DNA of 7,913 bases from Pseudomonadota bacterium (GTDB taxonomy: Bacteria > Chloroflexota > Ktedonobacteria > Ktedonobacterales > JACDGC01), in the NCBI GenBank assembly GCA_021323815.1, contig JAJPKG010000213.1, positions 1 to 7,913 of the forward strand, written 5' to 3'. The translations under genes and the position numbers were made by a program. Below are positions 5,581 through 7,913 of this stretch, piece after piece. Position 1 is the first letter of the stretch. The number at the start of each line of letters is the position of its first letter. Under the pieces are notes generated by a model. That model worked only from the letters and a program-made list of their open reading frames with translations, was not told the origin of the DNA and did no database searches.

Positions 5581-6216
5581 ATGAGAGGGCGCGTCATCAC
5601 GGGCATCCTGGGCGTCGGCGCGATCGCCGGCCTGGTGGTTGCCGCAGCAACGGGCGCGAGCGGCGCGACGAGCATCACCGGCAAGGCCGTCTTGCATCCC
5701 GTGCAAAATTCGGGTGTCAGCGGAACGGCCACCCTGGCGACGGATCGCACCGGGTTGACCTTTATCTCGGTGCAGGCGCAGGGGATGGCCAGCCTGACGA
5801 GCTATGGCTTCGTGCTGATGACGCCCCAATGCGCGGCCATCAAACAGTCGCTGAATCCCATCGACAGCGATGCCGCTGGTGACGGCGGCAGCACCTCGCA
5901 GGTTTCCGGCGTGCCGGATTCATCGTGGTGGCTGGGCATCGTCAACGGCGAGGGCGCGGCGGTCGCCTGCGGGCAGGTGCAGCCCACGAATGCTGGCCCT
6001 ACGCCCACTGCTACGCCGGGCAGTGTTACGCCCATAACACCAGCCCCTTCCAGCGCCACGCCGACCCCGAATCCCACCACCGCGCCCGGCAGCGGACCAA
6101 CGGATTACCCCACCGTCACGCCAACCCCAGCGCCGACCGGCGTGACGGTGCCGGTCGCAACGCCAACGCCGCTGCCCACTCCCTCAGGGACGCCACATCC
6201 GCCGCCGGGGTCCTAA
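5581..6216 (+). CDS. Secreted protein with a small beta-rich domain and a Thr/Pro-rich tail
   Basis: This encodes 211 residues; ATG 5581 has AAGGAG (5568-5573) 7 bases upstream. The N-terminus is a signal peptide: Arg2 and Arg4, a hydrophobic core at 5-23, and a likely cleavage after Ser-Gly-Ala (27-29). Residues 30-134 form a compact domain with short beta-like stretches (Gly-Val-Ser-Gly-Thr-Ala-Thr-Leu at 45-52) and two cysteines, Cys84 and Cys130, that could form a disulfide. The pattern of the first half recalls CHRD or Cu/Zn-superoxide-dismutase-like extracellular domains, but the metal-binding His residues are absent, so enzyme activity is not supported. Residues 135-211 are almost entirely Thr, Pro, Ala, Ser and Gly. 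No LPXTG motif, lipobox or C-terminal membrane helix was seen, so the protein is probably released or loosely held outside the cell. Function unknown. Confidence 0.8.
   Translation: MRGRVITGILGVGAIAGLVVAAATGASGATSITGKAVLHPVQNSGVSGTATLATDRTGLTFISVQAQGMASLTSYGFVLMTPQCAAIKQSLNPIDSDAAGDGGSTSQVSGVPDSSWWLGIVNGEGAAVACGQVQPTNAGPTPTATPGSVTPITPAPSSATPTPNPTTAPGSGPTDYPTVTPTPAPTGVTVPVATPTPLPTPSGTPHPPPGS
5983..6213 (+). repeat. Low-complexity Thr/Pro tract in the tail of the secreted protein
   Basis: About 77 codons made mainly of Pro, Thr, Ala, Ser and Gly, with repeated Pro-Thr-Pro and Ala-Thr-Pro units. The repeat is imperfect at DNA level, so it has diverged rather than expanded recently. Such tails are typical linkers or O-glycosylation targets in secreted Chloroflexota proteins. 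Confidence 0.75.
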
Positions 6217-6231
6217 AAAACCGGGCGGCTT

Positions 6232-6251
6232 CCCCTCTTGACGACAAGGGG
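6232..6251 (+). terminator. Hairpin after the secreted-protein gene, possible terminator
   Basis: CCCC (6232-6235) and TTG (6238-6240) pair with CAA (6245-6247) and GGGG (6248-6251) around an ACGA loop, with a 2-base bulge (TC, 6236-6237). It begins 15 bases after the stop codon. No T-run follows, so factor-independent termination would be weak. The hairpin also contains the -35 candidate of the next gene, so a regulatory role is an alternative. Confidence 0.35.
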
Positions 6252-6267
6252 ATTCATCCTGTACCAT
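6238..6267 (+). promoter_or_regulatory. Sigma-70-like promoter for the ArsR-type regulator gene
   Basis: TTGACG (6238-6243, five of six consensus bases) and TACCAT (6262-6267, four of six) are spaced 18 bases apart, with TG directly before the -10. This is the best -35/-10 pair in the window. It gives a leader of roughly 80 bases before the ATG at 6353. Confidence 0.5.
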
Positions 6268-6286
6268 CATGTGTGATGATGATCAT
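6265..6286 (+). promoter_or_regulatory. Dyad symmetry at the -10/start region, possible operator
   Basis: CATCA (6265-6269) and TGATG (6274-6278) form a dyad around TGTG. It overlaps the -10 and touches a perfect 8-bp palindrome, ATGATCAT (6279-6286). A repressor bound here would block the promoter. Since the gene downstream encodes an ArsR-type protein, self-regulation is a reasonable guess, but the site is short and unproven. Confidence 0.35.
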
Positions 6287-6352
6287 ACGCCCGCGCTCCC
6301 CCACTGGAGGGTGCGGCGGCGCGGATCTGCACATGAGCGAAGGAGCTGCCCT

Positions 6353-7492
6353 ATGCCGAAAGACGTTGCTGATTCTCAGGCGCGCTCTGTGGAAATGCGC
6401 CCCAAGCGCAAGCCCCCGGAAGTGCAGATTGTGGGCAGCCCCGCATACGATCTGTTGTTGAGCCTCTATATCGCGTTTTCTCAGCGCAACGCTGACTTTG
6501 AGCTGGACCCCCAATGGTGGGTGACGCAGGCACACGAGAAATGCTCCCCCGAATTGCTGGCGACGCTTTCCCTTTTTTTTGGCGATGAAGAAGAAAGCCA
6601 ATGGTGTGCGGGCCGCCTTTGCACGCTGCTGTGGCGGTCGCCTGCCCCACACAGCATCAGCGCCACCCTGGATTGGCTGGCGCAGTTGCCGCCCGAAGAC
6701 GTGCTGACCGTGCTGCTGGACCGCGACGGCCTGGGCGACGATTGGTATGACACCGCGCTGGAGCTTATCCGCGCGCACAGCGGGAAAAAGGGGGGCAAAA
6801 ACGAACCCTCGAAAAGTGTGCAGGCCTTCGCCCGGCGCTATCCCAGCGGCGAGCGCGCGGCAGTCATCCGCTTTTTGACTGCGCCAAATGCCGAGCAAGA
6901 GCGATTAATCAACGCGCTGCGCGAGTGGCACGCGCTGGTCTTCGCCCAAGAAGAAGATCGCGTCACCGCCGCCGTCACGCGCGAGGCTGCCGCCGTACAA
7001 AAGCGCGCCGCTGAACTCTCGCCAGCGGAACTTTTTGCCAGTGTGGTCAAAGGCATTGAATTCGATCTGCCTGCCGCAACGGAACGGCTGGTGTTGGCCC
7101 CCAGCGCCCTCATTGCGCCGACGGTGTTTCATTTTCACTGGGGCGAAACCACCACCTATTGCTATCCCATCCCCGATGTGCCACGCACCGCCAGCGACAG
7201 CATCGCCATCCAGCGCCGCGAGATGGTGCGCCTCTTTGAAGCCCTGGCCGATGACACGCGTCTGCGCATCTTGCGCCATCTGGCTGAACGGCAAATGTAT
7301 CTGACCGAGCTTTCCGAACACCTGAAATTGACCAAAGCGACGACGCGCCATCATATGGTGCGGCTGCGTTCGGCAGGTCTGGTGACGGTCCACATCCGCG
7401 AGCATCTGAGCTATTATTCGCTGCGCCGCGAGACGCTGGACGAGCCGACGCGCCTGTTGCTGCGCTATCTGGGCCTCACTTCATCCCAATGA
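6353..7492 (+). CDS. ArsR-type winged-helix transcription regulator with a long N-terminal domain
   Basis: The start at ATG 6353 gives 379 residues and has AAGGAG (6340-6345) 7 bases upstream; a longer in-frame reading from 6269 has no such support. Residues 288-357 form an ArsR-type winged helix: Leu-Phe-Glu-Ala-Leu-Ala-Asp-Asp-Thr-Arg-Leu-Arg-Ile-Leu, the recognition helix around Lys-Ala-Thr-Thr-Arg-His-His-Met (328-335), then Ala-Gly-Leu-Val and the wing ending in Tyr-Tyr-Ser-Leu. No cysteine metal site (ELCVCDL type) is present in the DNA-binding domain, so classic As/Zn sensing is not supported. Residues 1-287 are a mostly helical domain I cannot name; it probably senses a ligand, binds a partner or dimerises. 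Residues 1-20 are polar and probably flexible. Typical ArsR proteins have only about 100-120 residues, so this is the long type seen in Chloroflexota and Actinobacteria. Targets are unknown; self-regulation is possible. Confidence 0.9.
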   Translation: MPKDVADSQARSVEMRPKRKPPEVQIVGSPAYDLLLSLYIAFSQRNADFELDPQWWVTQAHEKCSPELLATLSLFFGDEEESQWCAGRLCTLLWRSPAPHSISATLDWLAQLPPEDVLTVLLDRDGLGDDWYDTALELIRAHSGKKGGKNEPSKSVQAFARRYPSGERAAVIRFLTAPNAEQERLINALREWHALVFAQEEDRVTAAVTREAAAVQKRAAELSPAELFASVVKGIEFDLPAATERLVLAPSALIAPTVFHFHWGETTTYCYPIPDVPRTASDSIAIQRREMVRLFEALADDTRLRILRHLAERQMYLTELSEHLKLTKATTRHHMVRLRSAGLVTVHIREHLSYYSLRRETLDEPTRLLLRYLGLTSSQ

Positions 7493-7544
7493 GCCGTGTT
7501 GAGCGCCTTGAAAAACTCTGGTTCGCCTTGCTTTGCGACTTCTC

Positions 7545-7570
7545 CCTTTTCCCGCTGTGGCGGGGAGGGG
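7545..7570 (+). repeat. Diverged hairpin of the C-rich/G-rich interspersed repeat, copy B
   Basis: CCTTTTCCCGC (7545-7555) and GCGGGGAGGGG (7560-7570) form an 11-bp stem with three G-T pairs and a TGTG loop. Stem and loop lengths equal those of copy A at 3518-3543. Read on the minus strand, its flank (CCCCATCCCCTCCCCGC) resembles the lead-in of copy A, so the two copies are in opposite orientation. It may act as terminator for the regulator gene 53 bases upstream. Confidence 0.5.
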
Positions 7571-7594
7571 ATGGGGCCAAAAACCCTCCGTTCA

Positions 7595-7603
7595 TGCTAT
7601 AAC
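7595..7603 (+). promoter_or_regulatory. Extended -10 promoter candidate for the last gene
   Basis: TGCTATAAC is a TG-N extended -10 element with TATAAC matching five of six consensus bases. No convincing -35 lies upstream. It sits 40 bases before ATG 7643 and shares the TGCTA core with the gatB promoter candidate. Confidence 0.45.
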
Positions 7604-7642
7604 AGAGGTGAGACCATTTCCGCGAGCAGGAGGGCGACTTCT

Positions 7643-7913
7643 ATGGAACCGCAGCCGGATTTTGATCTGCTGGCGGCGGCGTTGCGGGCCGATATGACGG
7701 ATATGCCGGCGTGGGTGGCGACGCTGAGCACGAAACTGGCGCAGGCATTGCCGGCAAGAACACGCCTGCGGCACGGCGGCATGTTTGGTCAAGGCCGCGT
7801 GGAAGGCGTCGAAACGGAGCTGGGCGACTGGCGCTATGCCTTGCGCCTGGAACACGGCCAGCCGGTGGCCGAACGCACGCACGTGGTGCGCGGCATCGCC
7901 CTCAAAACCGAGC
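7643..7913 (+). CDS. N-terminal part of a conserved hypothetical protein (3' end outside window)
   Basis: The frame is open from ATG 7643 to the window end, giving 90 residues. AGGAGG at 7628-7633, 9 bases upstream, is the strongest Shine-Dalgarno site in the window. The sequence begins with an acidic, helical segment (Asp-Phe-Asp-Leu-Leu-Ala-Ala-Ala-Leu-Arg-Ala-Asp) and continues with Val-Ala-Thr-Leu-x-x-Lys-Leu-Ala-Gln-Ala-Leu-Pro-Ala-Arg. Then follow likely beta strands with alternating Gly and charged residues, including Leu-Gly-Asp-Trp-Arg-Tyr-Ala-Leu and Val-Val-Arg-Gly-Ile-Ala-Leu-Lys-Thr-Glu. It recalls short uncharacterised proteins of Actinobacteria and Chloroflexota with this helix-then-strand layout, but I know no function for them. 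There is no signal peptide or membrane segment in the visible part. A promoter candidate lies at 7595-7603. Confidence 0.75.
   Translation, partial: MEPQPDFDLLAAALRADMTDMPAWVATLSTKLAQALPARTRLRHGGMFGQGRVEGVETELGDWRYALRLEHGQPVAERTHVVRGIALKTE

Noticed and set aside
5463..5882. 139-codon + frame overlapping the secreted-protein gene
   Set aside because: Arg/His-rich shadow composition and no ribosome site; the frame from 5581 has a signal peptide and a good Shine-Dalgarno sequence.
6573..6580. Run of eight T in the regulator gene, a possible slippage site
   Set aside because: The frame is intact on both sides and the winged helix is in frame downstream. There is no sign of programmed slippage such as an alternative product or stimulatory structure.

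Overview
The window is a GC-rich bacterial chromosome segment with all supported genes on the + strand. Codon third positions are mostly G or C. The style points to Chloroflexota: a secreted protein with a long Thr/Pro-rich tail, a soluble PknB-type kinase, a Uma2-family remnant, a long ArsR-type regulator, and C-rich/G-rich interspersed hairpins between genes. This assignment is inference; there is no rRNA or other marker here to fix the lineage. No tRNA, rRNA, CRISPR array, insertion sequence or phage gene was seen.

Layout from left to right. Positions 3-224 hold the C-terminal end of an unrecognised protein. A small predicted four-helix membrane protein follows (319-840), then a cytosolic Hanks-type Ser/Thr protein kinase with a disordered tail (934-1968). 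A 116-base gap holds a possible nested stem-loop. It leads into two tandem thymidylate-kinase-like genes (2085-2810 and 2807-3499) joined by a 4-base ATGA overlap. An 11-bp hairpin repeat (3518-3543) separates this pair from gatB (3643-5145), the tRNA amidotransferase B subunit. Next come a decayed Uma2-family endonuclease gene (5151-5455), a secreted Thr/Pro-tailed protein (5581-6216), a 379-residue ArsR-type regulator with its own promoter and dyads (6353-7492), a second hairpin (7545-7570), and the start of a conserved hypothetical gene that runs off the right end (from 7643).

Most genes look like separate transcription units with good Shine-Dalgarno sites. The clear exception is the thymidylate-kinase-like pair, which should be co-translated. 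The first copy has an intact Walker A (GVDGSGKST). The second has Arg in place of the catalytic Lys (GTDGVGRST) but keeps the rest of the fold motifs. An active/degenerate pair made in equal amounts is the most interesting feature of the window. Neither copy has the usual TMK Arg-Glu-Pro-Gly-Gly motif, so the substrate is uncertain.

Several start codons were moved inward from the longest possible frame because a Shine-Dalgarno sequence supports a later ATG: the membrane protein (319), the kinase (934), gatB (3643) and the ArsR-type gene (6353).
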